Source: Natrarchaeobius oligotrophus (GTDB taxonomy: Archaea > Halobacteriota > Halobacteria > Halobacteriales > Natrialbaceae). Taken from it: DNA of 64,000 nt. Positions 10,601 through 18,708 of the stretch are shown here, one piece after another (the stretch's first letter is position 1; each line of letters opens with the position of its first letter). Location: contig NZ_REFZ01000014.1 of the NCBI RefSeq assembly GCF_003841465.1, forward strand, positions 18,528 to 82,527, in the 5' to 3' direction. Under the pieces are notes generated by a model. It had not been told where the DNA came from. It did not search any database and worked only from the letters and a program-made list of their open reading frames with translations. A program made the translations under genes and the position numbers.

Positions 10601-10912
10601 CAGGCCGCCTCGAATGCGGTCAGCGAGGGAACCGCCGTGATCGACCTCGACGTGGACGGCTTCGAGAACCACTTCGACGTGCGGGAGTTCGACGACGTGC
10701 CGGCGGCCATCCGCGAGGGCACGGTCGATTTCGTCGTCAGCCGCGACCGCGACACCCTCGAGATGGCCGTCGAAGAGGAGATTCCCTACCTCTCGACGGA
10801 AGCCAGCGCCGAAGCGTACGTCGAGGCGCTCGAGGCCGCCGACGGCGACCTCGAGGTCGCGTCGGTGACCGACCGACCGAAGCGCGCGGCGACGTGGGGC
10901 GCGCCGGAGTAG
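7688..10912 (+). CDS. carB: Carbamoyl-phosphate synthase large subunit
   Basis: CarB makes carbamoyl phosphate from bicarbonate, glutamine-derived ammonia and two ATP, feeding pyrimidine and arginine synthesis. At 1074 residues it has the standard length and two homologous ATP-grasp halves (about 1-400 and 555-935), each with a GSGPIQIGQ or GGGPIRIGQ start and an NPR-x-S-R-(S/T) motif, plus the MGS-like allosteric domain at the C-terminus. The start at 7688 (MSTDHDG) comes just before the conserved ILLIGSGPIQ; the frame is open far upstream but that part is not CarB-like. An extra low-complexity stretch at residues 859-876 is encoded by two small palindromes. No carA is in the window next to it. 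Confidence 0.97.
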   Translation: MSTDHDGSSTGDGRTILLIGSGPIQIGQAAEFDYSGAQACRALQEEGARVVLVNSNPATIMTDPEMADQVYIEPITTEAIAEIIRKENPDGVIAGLGGQTGLNVTAELAEAGVLEEYDVEIMGTPLDTIYATEDRDLFRQRMEKIGQPVPRSTTIALDEDEEVSELTEADLEERVQAAVDEVGGLPVIARTTYTLGGSGSGVVHEFDELLARVRKGLRLSRNSEVLITESIAGWVEYEYEVMRDADDSCIIICNMENIDPMGIHTGESTVVTPSQIVPDEGHQEMRTAALDVIRELGIQGGCNIQFAWRDDGTPGGEYRVVEVNPRVSRSSALASKATGYPIARVTAKVALGKRLHEIENEITGETTAAFEPAIDYVVTKVPRWPKDKFDDVDFELTTAMKSTGEAMAIGRTFEESLLKALRSSEYDPDVDWDDVSDEELEERYLARPSPDRPYAMFEAFDRGYTVEEVVDLTGIFEWYVERYARIANSVRAAAEGDFTEAAIAGHTNATIAAAAGTDVDAVEQDVPGRTYKQVDTCAGEFEAETPYYYSARKTEFESGPLIGDAAAGELEVSRDVESVVVVGGGPIRIGQGVEFDYCSVHAIQALRELGIDAHVVNNNPETVSTDYDTSDGLFFEPITAEEVADVAEAADADGVMVQFGGQTSVNIAEPLAEEIDRRGLDCEVMGTSVEAMDLAEDRDRFNALMDELEIAQPEGGTAYSKEEALELAHEIGYPVLVRPSYVLGGRAMDVVYDDDELETYIEEAVRVSPDKPILVDDFLEDAIELDVDAVSDGRSVLIGGIMEHVETAGVHSGDSACMIPPRSLDEDTLERVREVTEDIAAALKTKGLLNVQLAVRDGESEAQGASENASGETASEVYVLEANPRSSRTVPFISKATGVPIAKLAAKVMAGETLASLEAEEQIPEHTSIKEVVLPFDRLPGSDPRLGPEMKSTGEVMGTASEFGMAYWKAQQAASNAVSEGTAVIDLDVDGFENHFDVREFDDVPAAIREGTVDFVVSRDRDTLEMAVEEEIPYLSTEASAEAYVEALEAADGDLEVASVTDRPKRAATWGAPE
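10259..10316 (+). repeat. In-frame palindromic insertion inside carB
   Basis: Two adjacent hairpins lie inside the coding sequence: cgaggcgc-aag-gcgcctcg (10267-10285) and gcggt-gaa-accgc (10296-10308). They encode residues 859-876, rich in Ser, Glu, Ala and Gly, placed between AVRDG and the conserved EVYVLEANPRSSRT. In bacterial CarB these two segments are almost adjacent, so this looks like a small mobile palindrome tolerated in frame. Confidence 0.6.
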
Positions 10913-11063
10913 TCCCGCGACCGAGACCGAGAGCGCGGTCGGCGTCCAACTCCCGGGCCGTTTTCGACTTGGCGTATACAGATTTCCGGATAGAGGGACG
11001 TTTCCTCGTAGACGCGATCTTTCGGAGCTCGACGCCACGTCCGGGTGATCGGAGCGCGGTCGC

Positions 11064-12251
11064 TCACCGCGCGACGGGCTCGAGCGACACCGGGTACTCG
11101 GTCAGGTTCTCGTAGCCGTCCTCGGTGACGACCACCAGATCCTCGATTCGGACGCCGCCGACCGTCGGCTCGTAGATTCCCGGTTCGATCGTCAGCACGT
11201 GACCGGGCTCGAGTTCGCCGCCCGCGGGCGAGACGCTCGGCTCCTCGTGGATGTCCAAGCCGACGCCGTGGCCCGTGCTGTGGATGAAGCCGGTCTCCGT
11301 ACTCGGGTCGCTACGGAGCGTCTCGTAGCCCGCGTCCTCGATCACGTCGCAGGCCACGTCGTGGACCGCAGCGCCCGTGACGCCGGGTTCGACCGCCTCG
11401 AGGGCCGCCCGGTAGGCCCGTTCGGTCACCTCGTACCGTCGGCGGGCCTCCTCGCCGGGATCGCCGCGGGCGAACGTCCGCGTGAGGTCGCCGAAGTAGC
11501 CGGATTCCTTGTCCCGCGGAAAGATGTCGATCACGATCAGTTCGTTCGCACGAAGCGGGCCGCTCCCCCGGTCGTGGGGGTCGGCACCGTCGGCACCGCA
11601 GACGACGATAGTCTCGTCGAGCCCGCAGCCGTGCCGGAGGAGTGTGACCTCGATCTCCTCTTTGACGCGCTCGCTCGTGAGGGGTTCGCCGCCGTGGACG
11701 AGCACGCCGTCGTCGATGTCGGCGCTCGCGATCAGTTCCTCCGCGGTCGCCATCGCGGCCTCGTTCGCCCGCTGGCTCGCCGCGATCCGGTCGATCTCCC
11801 ACTCGGTTTTGGTCGCGCGAATCCCCTCGACGATCCCCTCCGGTTCGACCGTCACGGAGACCCCACGATCGCGGAGCCCGTCGGCGGTTCCCGTCGGAAA
11901 GTTCCGCGGAACCGCGACCGACTCGACCCCGTGGTCGGTGAGAAACGCCTCGAGCGCGCGGACCTTCCCCTCGTGGCGACCGTGTTCGGCGACCAGCGCC
12001 TGGTAGTCGTAGGCGGCCCGGCGGGAGACCGAATCCGCGTTCGCGTCGGCGCTCGCCCGGCCGTACTCGAGCCCCGAGACGAGCAGGTGGACGCCCTCGT
12101 CCGTGACGAGCGTCTGGTACGGATCGGGCGCGGTGAACCCGGAGACGTACCGCTGGTCGGAGTCCGACCCGTCGGCGTCGATGCAGTAGCCGTCGATCCC
12201 CTCCGACTCGAGGAACGCCCGAAGCGGCGAGAGATCGGCTTCCACGTTCAT
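11064..12251 (-). CDS. M24 family metallopeptidase (Xaa-Pro aminopeptidase/dipeptidase-like)
   Basis: Cytosolic dinuclear-metal peptidase of 395 residues that would cleave Xaa-Pro bonds in peptides. An N-terminal creatinase-like domain (1-140) is followed by the pita-bread catalytic domain. All five metal ligands are visible in order: Asp in VIDIFP, Asp in FGDLTRTF, His in GHGVGLDIHE, Glu in TIEPGIY and Glu in RIEDLV. It is divergent from aroA, with a 208-base shared upstream region. Which of PepP, PepQ or a relative it is cannot be decided. Confidence 0.88.
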   Translation of the reverse strand: MNVEADLSPLRAFLESEGIDGYCIDADGSDSDQRYVSGFTAPDPYQTLVTDEGVHLLVSGLEYGRASADANADSVSRRAAYDYQALVAEHGRHEGKVRALEAFLTDHGVESVAVPRNFPTGTADGLRDRGVSVTVEPEGIVEGIRATKTEWEIDRIAASQRANEAAMATAEELIASADIDDGVLVHGGEPLTSERVKEEIEVTLLRHGCGLDETIVVCGADGADPHDRGSGPLRANELIVIDIFPRDKESGYFGDLTRTFARGDPGEEARRRYEVTERAYRAALEAVEPGVTGAAVHDVACDVIEDAGYETLRSDPSTETGFIHSTGHGVGLDIHEEPSVSPAGGELEPGHVLTIEPGIYEPTVGGVRIEDLVVVTEDGYENLTEYPVSLEPVAR

Positions 12252-12304
12252 ACCCCGGTTTGGGGCCGGCGGCTACATAGCAACTGCGGAGACGAAACGG
12301 TACG

Positions 12305-12376
12305 ATTCGGACGCGATACTACCGAGTAACGCGATCCGGACGCGATGGCGACGAACGAACGGAATCCGGACGCGAT
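12305..12376. repeat. Three 13-base direct repeats between the M24 peptidase gene and aroA
   Basis: The sequence attcggacgcgat (12305-12317), gatccggacgcgat (from 12334) and aatccggacgcgat (from 12363) recurs three times with the core TCGGACGCGAT/TCCGGACGCGAT. Spacing is 29 and 30 bases, close to three helical turns. The array lies in the divergent promoter region, upstream of the aroA TATA box, so it could be a set of regulator sites. Confidence 0.45.
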
Positions 12377-12428
12377 GACGACGGACCGACTCGACCCGAC
12401 CCGGTCGGGATACCGACCGGATCGGTAT

Positions 12429-12437
12429 CGGTATAGG
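12429..12437 (+). promoter_or_regulatory. TATA box of aroA
   Basis: cggtatagg is centred about 27 bases before the aroA ATG at 12460, consistent with leaderless transcription. Confidence 0.45.
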
Positions 12438-12459
12438 GCGGCCACGCCACAGACCGACC

Positions 12460-13752
12460 ATGAACGTCACGATCTTTCCCTCGAGCGTCGAGGGGACGGT
12501 TCGGGCACCGCCGTCGAAGAGCTACACCCACCGAGCGATCCTCGCCGCCGGCTACGCCGAGCGGGCGACCGTCGAGGACGGGCTGTGGAGTGCTGACACG
12601 CGGGCGACTGCCCGCGCCGTGGGACTATTCGGCGGCGCGGTGAGTCGACGCGACGACGGCACGCTCGAGATCGAGGGCTTCGACGGCGCGCCGGACGTTC
12701 CGGCGGACGTCATCGACTGTGAGAACAGCGGGACGACGATGCGACTCGTCACGGCGACGGCCGCCCTCGCCGACGGGACCTCGGTGCTCACCGGCGACGA
12801 GTCGCTTCGATCGCGTCCCCAGGGTCCGCTTCTCGAGGCGATCACCGATCTCGGCGCGAGCGCCGAGAGCACCCGCGGAAACGGCCGGGCACCGCTGGTC
12901 GTCACCGGCCCCCTCTCCGGAACTGCGGTGTCGATCCCCGGCGACGTCTCCTCGCAGTACGTGACGGCCCTGCTGATGGCGGGTGCTGTCACCGACGACG
13001 GAATCGAGATCAGCCTCGAGACGGAGCTCAAGTCTGCACCGTACGTCGAGATCACGATCGAACTGCTGTCGGCGTTCGGCGTCGACGTCCGCCGAACCGA
13101 GGACGGGTTCGCCGTCGACGGCGGCCAGCGGTACGACCCTGAGGGCGGCGAGTACGCCGTTCCCGGTGACTTCTCGTCGATCTCCTATCCCCTCGCGGCC
13201 GGCGCGATCGCGGGTGAGGAGGGCGTCCGAATCGAAGGTGCCCACCCGAGCGCACAGGGCGACAGCGCGATCGTCGAGATCGTCGACCGGATGGGTGCGA
13301 ACGTCGACTGGGACCGCAAAGCGGGAACGATCGACGTCTCCGCCGACTCGCTCGAGGGCGTCGAGGTCTCCGTCGAGGATACGCCGGACCTGTTGCCGAC
13401 GATCGCCTCCCTGGGTGCCGTCGCCGACGGCGACACCCGGATCGTCGACGCCGAGCACGTCCGCTACAAGGAGACCGATCGCGTGAGCGCGATGGCCGAC
13501 GAACTCGGGAAACTCGGTGTCGAGACGACCGAAGAACACGACTCGCTGACGGTTCACGGACGCGAATCCGACCTCGTGGGTGCGAACGTCGACGGTCGTG
13601 GCGACCACCGGATCGTCATGGCCCTCGCGCTCGCGGGCCTGGTCGCCGACGGCGAGACGACGATCGCCGGGGCCGAACACGTCGACGTCTCATTTCCGGG
13701 CTTCTTCGACGCGCTCGAGGAACTGGGCGCGACGCTCGAGCGCCACGAGTAG
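12460..13752 (+). CDS. aroA: 3-phosphoshikimate 1-carboxyvinyltransferase (EPSP synthase)
   Basis: AroA joins shikimate 3-phosphate and phosphoenolpyruvate to give EPSP, the sixth step of the shikimate pathway. The 430-residue length is normal. Signature segments are [11 protein letters not shown] near the N-terminus (catalytic Lys and Arg), [18 protein letters not shown], the DLLPTIAS segment holding the catalytic Asp, and RYKETDR. The two-domain inside-out barrel is complete. Chorismate synthase, the next enzyme, is also in this window (23619-24773) but is not in an operon with it. The ATG at 12460 directly precedes the conserved first strand and has a TATA box at the right distance. Confidence 0.97.
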   Translation: MNVTIFPSSVEGTVRAPPSKSYTHRAILAAGYAERATVEDGLWSADTRATARAVGLFGGAVSRRDDGTLEIEGFDGAPDVPADVIDCENSGTTMRLVTATAALADGTSVLTGDESLRSRPQGPLLEAITDLGASAESTRGNGRAPLVVTGPLSGTAVSIPGDVSSQYVTALLMAGAVTDDGIEISLETELKSAPYVEITIELLSAFGVDVRRTEDGFAVDGGQRYDPEGGEYAVPGDFSSISYPLAAGAIAGEEGVRIEGAHPSAQGDSAIVEIVDRMGANVDWDRKAGTIDVSADSLEGVEVSVEDTPDLLPTIASLGAVADGDTRIVDAEHVRYKETDRVSAMADELGKLGVETTEEHDSLTVHGRESDLVGANVDGRGDHRIVMALALAGLVADGETTIAGAEHVDVSFPGFFDALEELGATLERHE

Positions 13753-13912
13753 GCGGCGGTCACCCGGCTGCAGGCGCGAAGACCGAGGGAGACGCGGGTC
13801 CGGGACGCGACCCGCCCGAAGCGAGCAAGCTCCTATTTAACTGTGGGGGCCGTATTGTCGGCCCGCCAGTCCATCGTGCGGGTACAGGGTGGAAGGGGCC
13901 GTTCATCCAACC

Positions 13913-14743
13913 ATGCCACAGGACTTGACCAGACGACGACTCCTCGGCGGCCTCTCGGCCGCCGGCGTGGCAACGCTTGCTGGCTGTACCGGCTCGACGC
14001 CCTTCGTCGGGCGTCGCATCGAAGACTCGAAAGAGTTCGATCCGGACGGAGCCGAGACCATCGCGATCGTCGAATCCACCGGCGACGTCTCGGTCGCGGG
14101 CGACGATCGCGACACCGTGGCGATGGACGTGGTCAAGCAGGCCAGTTCGGTTCGAACCGATCTCGAGGCGCTCGAACTCACGCGAGAGCGGGTGGACGAC
14201 GTCCTCGAGTTCAGATCGGAGTACCGATCGGAGACGGGCTGGTTCGAGAGCGAGCCGGCGATGAACCTGGACGTGGCCGTGCCCGAGGAGCTGGCCGTAG
14301 ACCGGCTACGAACCAGCACGGGTCGAATCACGGCCCGGAACGTTCGGGGCGACCTCGCCGCCGAATCGAGCACCGGCACCGTCCGGATCGAGAGCGTCGA
14401 CGGAACCGTCGCCGCGGAGACGAGCACCGGCTCCATCGAGATCCGCGACGTCGCGGCCGTCGGTTCGGCGTTCGCGAGCACGGGCAGCATCGACGCGGAG
14501 ATTCCGGCCATCGACGGGGATACCGACGTGCGAACGAGCACCGGCGGCGTCGACGCCGCGCTCTCCCCGGATCTCGACGCGGAGCTCGAGGTCTCGACCT
14601 CCACCGGGTCGATCGACGTCGGCGACCTCGAGCTGGACGACGCCCACCGGGACGGCGACTTCCTGCGGGCGACGCTCGGGGATGGCGGCCCGCGACTCAG
14701 GGTCGAGACGAGCACGGGCAGCATCGCGCTCTCGACGCTGTAG
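13913..14743 (+). CDS. DUF4097-type lipoprotein with STG repeats
   Basis: Exported lipoprotein of 276 residues. The N-terminus has a Tat-style RRR stretch (LTRRRLLGG), a hydrophobic segment and a lipobox ending LAGC (Cys about 22). The mature part is a repetitive beta-helix-like domain of the DUF4097 kind: the tripeptide STG recurs about eight times (ESTGDV, TSTGRI, SSTGTV, TSTGSI, ASTGSI, TSTGGV, TSTGSI, TSTGSI) with about 20-residue spacing. In bacteria DUF4097 proteins often accompany envelope-stress genes. Here it is next to sensor-like membrane proteins and a winged-helix regulator. The start at 13913 gives a clean signal peptide. The molecular function is unknown. Confidence 0.82.
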   Translation: MPQDLTRRRLLGGLSAAGVATLAGCTGSTPFVGRRIEDSKEFDPDGAETIAIVESTGDVSVAGDDRDTVAMDVVKQASSVRTDLEALELTRERVDDVLEFRSEYRSETGWFESEPAMNLDVAVPEELAVDRLRTSTGRITARNVRGDLAAESSTGTVRIESVDGTVAAETSTGSIEIRDVAAVGSAFASTGSIDAEIPAIDGDTDVRTSTGGVDAALSPDLDAELEVSTSTGSIDVGDLELDDAHRDGDFLRATLGDGGPRLRVETSTGSIALSTL

Positions 14744-14935
14744 CACCTGGCGTGAGGTGTAGGGGAACCGATCACGATCGATCGATTCATTTTGTAGACC
14801 GGCGATACGGAGGGCAGTCGGTACGGGGACGAACGGCCCGACCGCGACTCGTCGAACTCCAGCGAAGAGACGACGCGGCGGCAGGTTTCGTCGGAAGCCG
14901 TCTCGAAAAAGAGGATTCGTTGCGGGCCGTCTCGA

Positions 14936-15598
14936 TCAAGCCTCGTCGAGCAACGCCACTGCAACGGCGGCCGACGCGCGACCCAGCAGGTTCGAAAGGT
15001 ACAGCGTCGCGAGGGCGACGATCACGCCGACGCCGGCCGCTCCGAGCGCTCGCGGAAGCGTATCGATCGCGTACGGCTCGGAGATCCCGGTGAAAATCAC
15101 GAGATCGCTCCCGTAGACGAACGGCGTCGCGAGCAGGCTCGTCGTAACCGAGACGGCGACCACGAGGACGACGAAGCCGACGATTCCCAGCAGGATCTTC
15201 CACAGGACGTAGACGCCCCCGAGCCACGTCCGCCGACCCAGCGCGAGTTCTTTCAGGAACGGGACGAGACCGTCGCCCGTCTCCGGGAGGGACGGCTTCA
15301 CGTCGACGTCGAGGATCGCACGGGTGACGGTCCCGTCCAGCCACGCGAAGGCGACGATCGTCAACAGCGTGACGACCAGCGCGACCGGACCGAGAAGCGT
15401 CAGGCTCAGTCCCAGGGTGAGCGACACGCCGGTCGTAACCGCGACCAGGTAGGCGATCCCCAGCGGGAACGCGAGTAACACGTACGCCAGCGAACGATAC
15501 GTCCAGGGATCGACGGGTGCGGCGAGCACCGATCGATCGCTTCCGCCGTCGGCTCGCGTACCGTCCGTGACGGTGCCAGTGGATGGGTTCGTCGTCAT
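14936..15598 (-). CDS. PF13796-like 'sensor domain' membrane protein
   Basis: Integral membrane protein of 220 residues with about six hydrophobic segments: two after TYRSLAYVLLAFPLG, then a cytoplasmic loop, then four more. The TYRSLAYVLLAFPLGI stretch and the layout match the putative sensor domain found fused to bacterial histidine kinases (PF13796), but no kinase is attached. It is a paralogue of the protein at 16855-17625 (TYLNLAYLLLAFPLGM at the same place). The start at 15598 (MTTNPSTG) gives a short soluble N-terminus. It is last in a run of minus-strand genes whose first member is a winged-helix regulator. Role in envelope sensing is inferred. Confidence 0.75.
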   Translation of the reverse strand: MTTNPSTGTVTDGTRADGGSDRSVLAAPVDPWTYRSLAYVLLAFPLGIAYLVAVTTGVSLTLGLSLTLLGPVALVVTLLTIVAFAWLDGTVTRAILDVDVKPSLPETGDGLVPFLKELALGRRTWLGGVYVLWKILLGIVGFVVLVVAVSVTTSLLATPFVYGSDLVIFTGISEPYAIDTLPRALGAAGVGVIVALATLYLSNLLGRASAAVAVALLDEA

Positions 15599-15678
15599 AC
15601 GTGGTATCCGTCGACCCCGAACCCGGTAAAACGCGATCGCGAACTGGCGGCTCGGCCACCGTGCGAAACAGTTATTAG

Positions 15679-15963
15679 TCAGGTTCCTTCGAGCGAGTAG
15701 AGGATCGATACGAGCCCGGCGATGGTGACCCACAGCACGCCGAGCAGGCTGACCGCGTCGGACCACGAAAACAGCGGTGCGAGCCCGTAGCTGACGACGA
15801 CGGGGCCGACCGCGATCAGCGCGATTCCGATCGAGAGGTAGAACATGACGGCGCTGTCGTTGCGCTGGTAGCCACGGTAGGCGTACCCGGCGACGACGAC
15901 GCCCGCCACCGCCGTCAGGAGGGCCGTCACGAACAGTGCAACGGCGGGGTCAACGGCGACCAT
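15679..15963 (-). CDS. Small three-helix membrane protein, DUF7521-like
   Basis: 94-residue integral membrane protein with three hydrophobic helices. The motif Y-A-Y-R-G-Y after helix 1, then a polar turn and GIALIAVGPVVVSYGLAP, matches its upstream neighbour (VRLYRGYRTGG, GLVLLTTVPMVLRLVL), so the two are paralogues. I believe haloarchaeal proteins of this shape are catalogued as DUF7521; the function is unknown. Its start overlaps the end of the upstream gene by 14 bases, indicating translational coupling. Confidence 0.72.
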   Translation of the reverse strand: MVAVDPAVALFVTALLTAVAGVVVAGYAYRGYQRNDSAVMFYLSIGIALIAVGPVVVSYGLAPLFSWSDAVSLLGVLWVTIAGLVSILYSLEGT

Positions 15964-16321
15964 GGATCACCCCCAGGATGAGCAAGAGCCCGAGCAGCTG
16001 ACTCGCGGCGACGATCGTCTCCTGCCACGCCGTCTCGATCGCCGGAACGTTCGACAGAACGAGCCGAAGCACCATCGGGACGGTCGTCAACAGGACCAGT
16101 CCGATCCCGAGCAAAAGCATGCCTCGACCGCCGCCCGTACGGTATCCTCGATACAGTCGAACCGCCAGGTAGATCGAGAGGACGGTCGCGAGGACGAGCG
16201 AGGCAAAGACCAGCGCGACGAGTTCCGGAGCGCCGCCGACCGTGCTGGTGAACCGGCCGATCGGTCCGGACTGTACCGCGGCTGCGACCTCCACACCGAT
16301 CGTGGCTGGTTCTCCGCTCAT
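15950..16321 (-). CDS. Small three-helix membrane protein, DUF7521-like
   Basis: 123-residue membrane protein with an extracytoplasmic N-terminal segment of about 30 residues and three helices. The short loop RLYRGYRTGGGRG follows helix 1. The ATG at 16321 overlaps the stop of the upstream winged-helix gene (ATGA overlap), and its own end overlaps the next gene, so regulator and both small membrane proteins form one operon. It is a paralogue of the protein at 15679-15963. No enzymatic residues are seen; a partner or sensor role alongside the regulator is inferred. Confidence 0.75.
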   Translation of the reverse strand: MSGEPATIGVEVAAAVQSGPIGRFTSTVGGAPELVALVFASLVLATVLSIYLAVRLYRGYRTGGGRGMLLLGIGLVLLTTVPMVLRLVLSNVPAIETAWQETIVAASQLLGLLLILGVIHGRR

Positions 16322-16659
16322 TTGAATCCCTCGTAGAGCCGGGTAAAGCGGTCGGCGGCGGGTTCGCTGCGATCGATCTCGACGACGTACCCGTCGTCGC
16401 CCAGCCGGATCCGCACCTCCTGGAGCTGCGTGGCGTAGACCTTGTGGTGGTGGCCGTCCGGGTCGAGATGCTGGTGGTCCGTCAGGAGATCGGCTTCGGT
16501 GAGCCGCTCGACGCGTCGGTAGATCGTCGACGGGTCCGCCTCGCAGGCGTCGCTCAGCGCCTGAACCGACTTCGGTTCCTCGCGTGCGTGTACGAGGATC
16601 GTCTTGGCGTAGTCGTCGCCGAGGATGTCGACCACGTCGACGTCGTCCCCGTCGGCCAT
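16318..16659 (-). CDS. Winged-helix transcriptional regulator (ArsR-like fold)
   Basis: 113-residue DNA-binding protein. The winged helix covers about residues 8-75: DILGDDYAKTILVHA, then PKSVQALSDACEADPSTIYRR as the recognition helix-turn-helix, then the wing with DGHHHKVYAT. A C-terminal beta segment of about 35 residues (RIRLGDDGYVVEID) may be a dimer or ligand part. This fold is common in haloarchaea next to DUF7521-like genes. It is the first gene of a minus-strand operon with two small membrane proteins. The start at 16659 follows directly after the divergent promoter region. Confidence 0.85.
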   Translation of the reverse strand: MADGDDVDVVDILGDDYAKTILVHAREEPKSVQALSDACEADPSTIYRRVERLTEADLLTDHQHLDPDGHHHKVYATQLQEVRIRLGDDGYVVEIDRSEPAADRFTRLYEGFK

Positions 16660-16818
16660 TGGTTCGTGATGTCGGCGAATCGGTAAAAGTGTGATCCCCT
16701 TGCGAATCGGTACCCATCGATGACAGAGCGTCGATCTGGATACGGAAAGACGAGGAAAACCGGCTCTTCGAGCGAAGTGGCCGTCAATTCGAGCTGTCGG
16801 ATCGCCAACCCGAGCCGA

Positions 16819-16829
16819 ACGTTTATCCC
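16819..16829 (+). promoter_or_regulatory. TATA-like box of the sensor protein gene
   Basis: acgtttatccc lies just over 30 bases upstream of the ATG at 16855, the expected place for a TATA box of a nearly leaderless gene. Confidence 0.4.
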
Positions 16830-16854
16830 CTTCCGTCCGGCACTCTCTCACACG

Positions 16855-17625
16855 ATGGGCGGCACCTCGAGCGAGTCAGTCACCGCGCTTGCCCACCGGG
16901 TCGGCGACGGTCTCCGGTGGTTCGCGGGCGTGGCGCTCCGGCGTCGAACCTACCTGAATCTCGCGTATCTGTTGCTCGCGTTCCCGCTCGGGATGGTCTA
17001 CTTCGTCGGGCTAACCGTCGCTCTCTCGGTCGGGATCGGTCTCACCATCGTCCTGATCGGGATACCGATCCTGCTCCTCGCGTTCTTGCTCGCACAGCTC
17101 GGCGCGCAGTTCGAACGGTGGCTGACGTCGCAGCTCCTGCCCGTCGAGCTCGAGGCGCGACGCGAACTCGAGGGCGAGAGTCGCCGCGAACGGGCGACGG
17201 ATCTGCTCCTCGATCGTTCGACCTGGACGGCGGTTCTCTACCTGCCGTCGGTCTTTCTCGTCGGCGTGTTCTCGTTCGTCGTCGCGACGACGGCGCTGTC
17301 GACCGCGTTCGCGATGCTCACGGTTCCCTTTTACTACGATCGGCCGGGGCTGTACGTCGGCGTCGTCTCCGAGCGCGCGCCCGAGTTCCACCAGACGATC
17401 TACCTCGCGTGGAACCAGCTGCTCGTCGGCTTCGAGGCCGTGCTCACGATCGGCTACTGGGAGATCACCACGCTGTCTCAGGCCCTCGTCGTCGCCCTCG
17501 GCGGCGTCGTGCTCGCGCTCGCGACGCTGCACGTGCTCAACGGGATCGCCGCCCTCTTCGCCCGGTGGGCCCGCGCGACGCTCGACGGCGGGTACGACGT
17601 CACCGCGCTGATCGAGACGTCCTGA
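16855..17625 (+). CDS. PF13796-like 'sensor domain' membrane protein
   Basis: 256-residue integral membrane protein, paralogous to the product of 14936-15598. Layout: two helices (TYLNLAYLLLAFPLG and the following Leu/Ile-rich segment), a charged cytoplasmic loop with ERWLTSQLLPVELEARRELEGE, two helices after TWTAVLYLPS, a loop, then a last pair. It diverges from the regulator operon at 16659, so the two sensor proteins flank the regulator. The ATG at 16855 is chosen because gtttatccc lies 28-36 bases upstream. It has no kinase or other signalling domain, so it probably senses through partners. Function inferred only from domain and context. Confidence 0.75.
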   Translation: MGGTSSESVTALAHRVGDGLRWFAGVALRRRTYLNLAYLLLAFPLGMVYFVGLTVALSVGIGLTIVLIGIPILLLAFLLAQLGAQFERWLTSQLLPVELEARRELEGESRRERATDLLLDRSTWTAVLYLPSVFLVGVFSFVVATTALSTAFAMLTVPFYYDRPGLYVGVVSERAPEFHQTIYLAWNQLLVGFEAVLTIGYWEITTLSQALVVALGGVVLALATLHVLNGIAALFARWARATLDGGYDVTALIETS

Positions 17626-17734
17626 ACCGCGATCTCCCCCGAATTTCCCCTAACCGGGAGGGGCAAGTGCGGCGAGTCCGAGTCGCGTCTCCGACGATCT
17701 CGAGCGGGTGCGAAATGTTCTCGACGGAGCCCGA

Positions 17735-17797
17735 GACGGTCCGGCGTCCGTCAGGGTCGGTGCACCCGCGACCCGTCCGCGATTGCACCGGTCCGTC
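17735..17797. repeat. Palindromic intergenic element, copy 2
   Basis: gacggtccggcgtccgtc leads into ggtgcacccgcgacccgtccgcgattgcacc, whose arms GGTGCA and TGCACC pair around the centre. It belongs to the same family as the copy at 1201-1314. It lies in the 214-base gap between two convergent genes. Confidence 0.5.
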
Positions 17798-17839
17798 TGG
17801 AAGCAATCCCCGCGCGTCGACGTCGGTCCGTCGGCGCGG

Positions 17840-18571
17840 TCAGATTCGGTACGCCATCAGCACCTCGTCGACGTGGTCGCCGTCGATCGTGTAGTGATTC
17901 TTGCGAATTCCTTCGGTGTTCCAGCCGTGCGCCTCGAGAAACGACAGCGCCACGTCGTTGATCGCCGGAACGCTGTTGTACACCTTCCGGTAGCCGTTGG
18001 CCTCCGCCCACTCGAGTCCCCTGGTCAACAGGGTGCCCCCGATACCCCGTCCCCGGTAGTCGGGACGGACGCCGACGGTCAGCTGTGCGGTATCCTGCAG
18101 TTTCTCGACGTGAGGGAGATCGAGGTGCGTCCAGCCGATCACGGAGCCGTCGACCGTCGCGACGAAGAAGACGCGCGACTCGACGGTGTTGTGACGCGAG
18201 ACCGAATCGTCGTACAGCAACTGCTCGGCGACGGTTTCGGCGACGACGTACGATTCCGTCGACGTCACGTCCCGGATCGTCTCGACGAGCCCCTCGAAGT
18301 CCGCATGTCGGGCGGGTCGGATCGTGACCGTCCCCTCGTCGGTCGCGTACTCCTCGATCGAGCCGACGTCGAGTGCGATCCGGAGCGTCCCGCCGTCTTC
18401 CTCGAGATACCCCTTCGTCTTCAGCTCCTCGAGCGTCTCTTCGAACTCCGCCGGGGAGACCGACGCGGCGTCTCGAACCCGGTGGCGAGCGGCCGTACCG
18501 TGGCGCTCGATGTACTGATAGATCTCCTTGTTCACCTCGCTGTCGAACGTCGGTCGCTCGGGAGCGCGCAT
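17840..18571 (-). CDS. HTH-GNAT fusion: acetyltransferase with N-terminal winged helix
   Basis: 243-residue protein. An N-terminal winged-helix-like part (about 8-80, with RHRVRDAASVSPAEFEETLEEL) is fused to a GNAT N-acetyltransferase domain (about 85-243). The acetyl-CoA binding motif A reads VRPDYRGRGIGGTLL, and the C-terminal strand-helix with NDVALSFLEAHGW is typical. GNAT enzymes move acetyl from acetyl-CoA to an amine; the target is unknown. The fused HTH suggests either DNA-targeted action or a ligand-responsive regulator. The start at 18571 (MRAPERP) is preferred to an ATG ten codons upstream. Confidence 0.85.
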   Translation of the reverse strand: MRAPERPTFDSEVNKEIYQYIERHGTAARHRVRDAASVSPAEFEETLEELKTKGYLEEDGGTLRIALDVGSIEEYATDEGTVTIRPARHADFEGLVETIRDVTSTESYVVAETVAEQLLYDDSVSRHNTVESRVFFVATVDGSVIGWTHLDLPHVEKLQDTAQLTVGVRPDYRGRGIGGTLLTRGLEWAEANGYRKVYNSVPAINDVALSFLEAHGWNTEGIRKNHYTIDGDHVDEVLMAYRI

Positions 18572-18708
18572 GTCCGTCCTGAGAAACCGGGACGAGGGCA
18601 ATAGGTCTTGTCGCTAGCTACCAACAGACACGGTTCGGTCGCCGTCGTCGAACGGGTAGCTCGAGGAGTCACCGAACGGGTAACTGGAAAATCGGACCGT
18701 TCTCCGGG

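Noticed and set aside
14087..14743. DNA tandem repeat in the DUF4097 gene
   Set aside because: The repeat is at the protein level (STG motif); the bases differ, so there is no DNA repeat as such.
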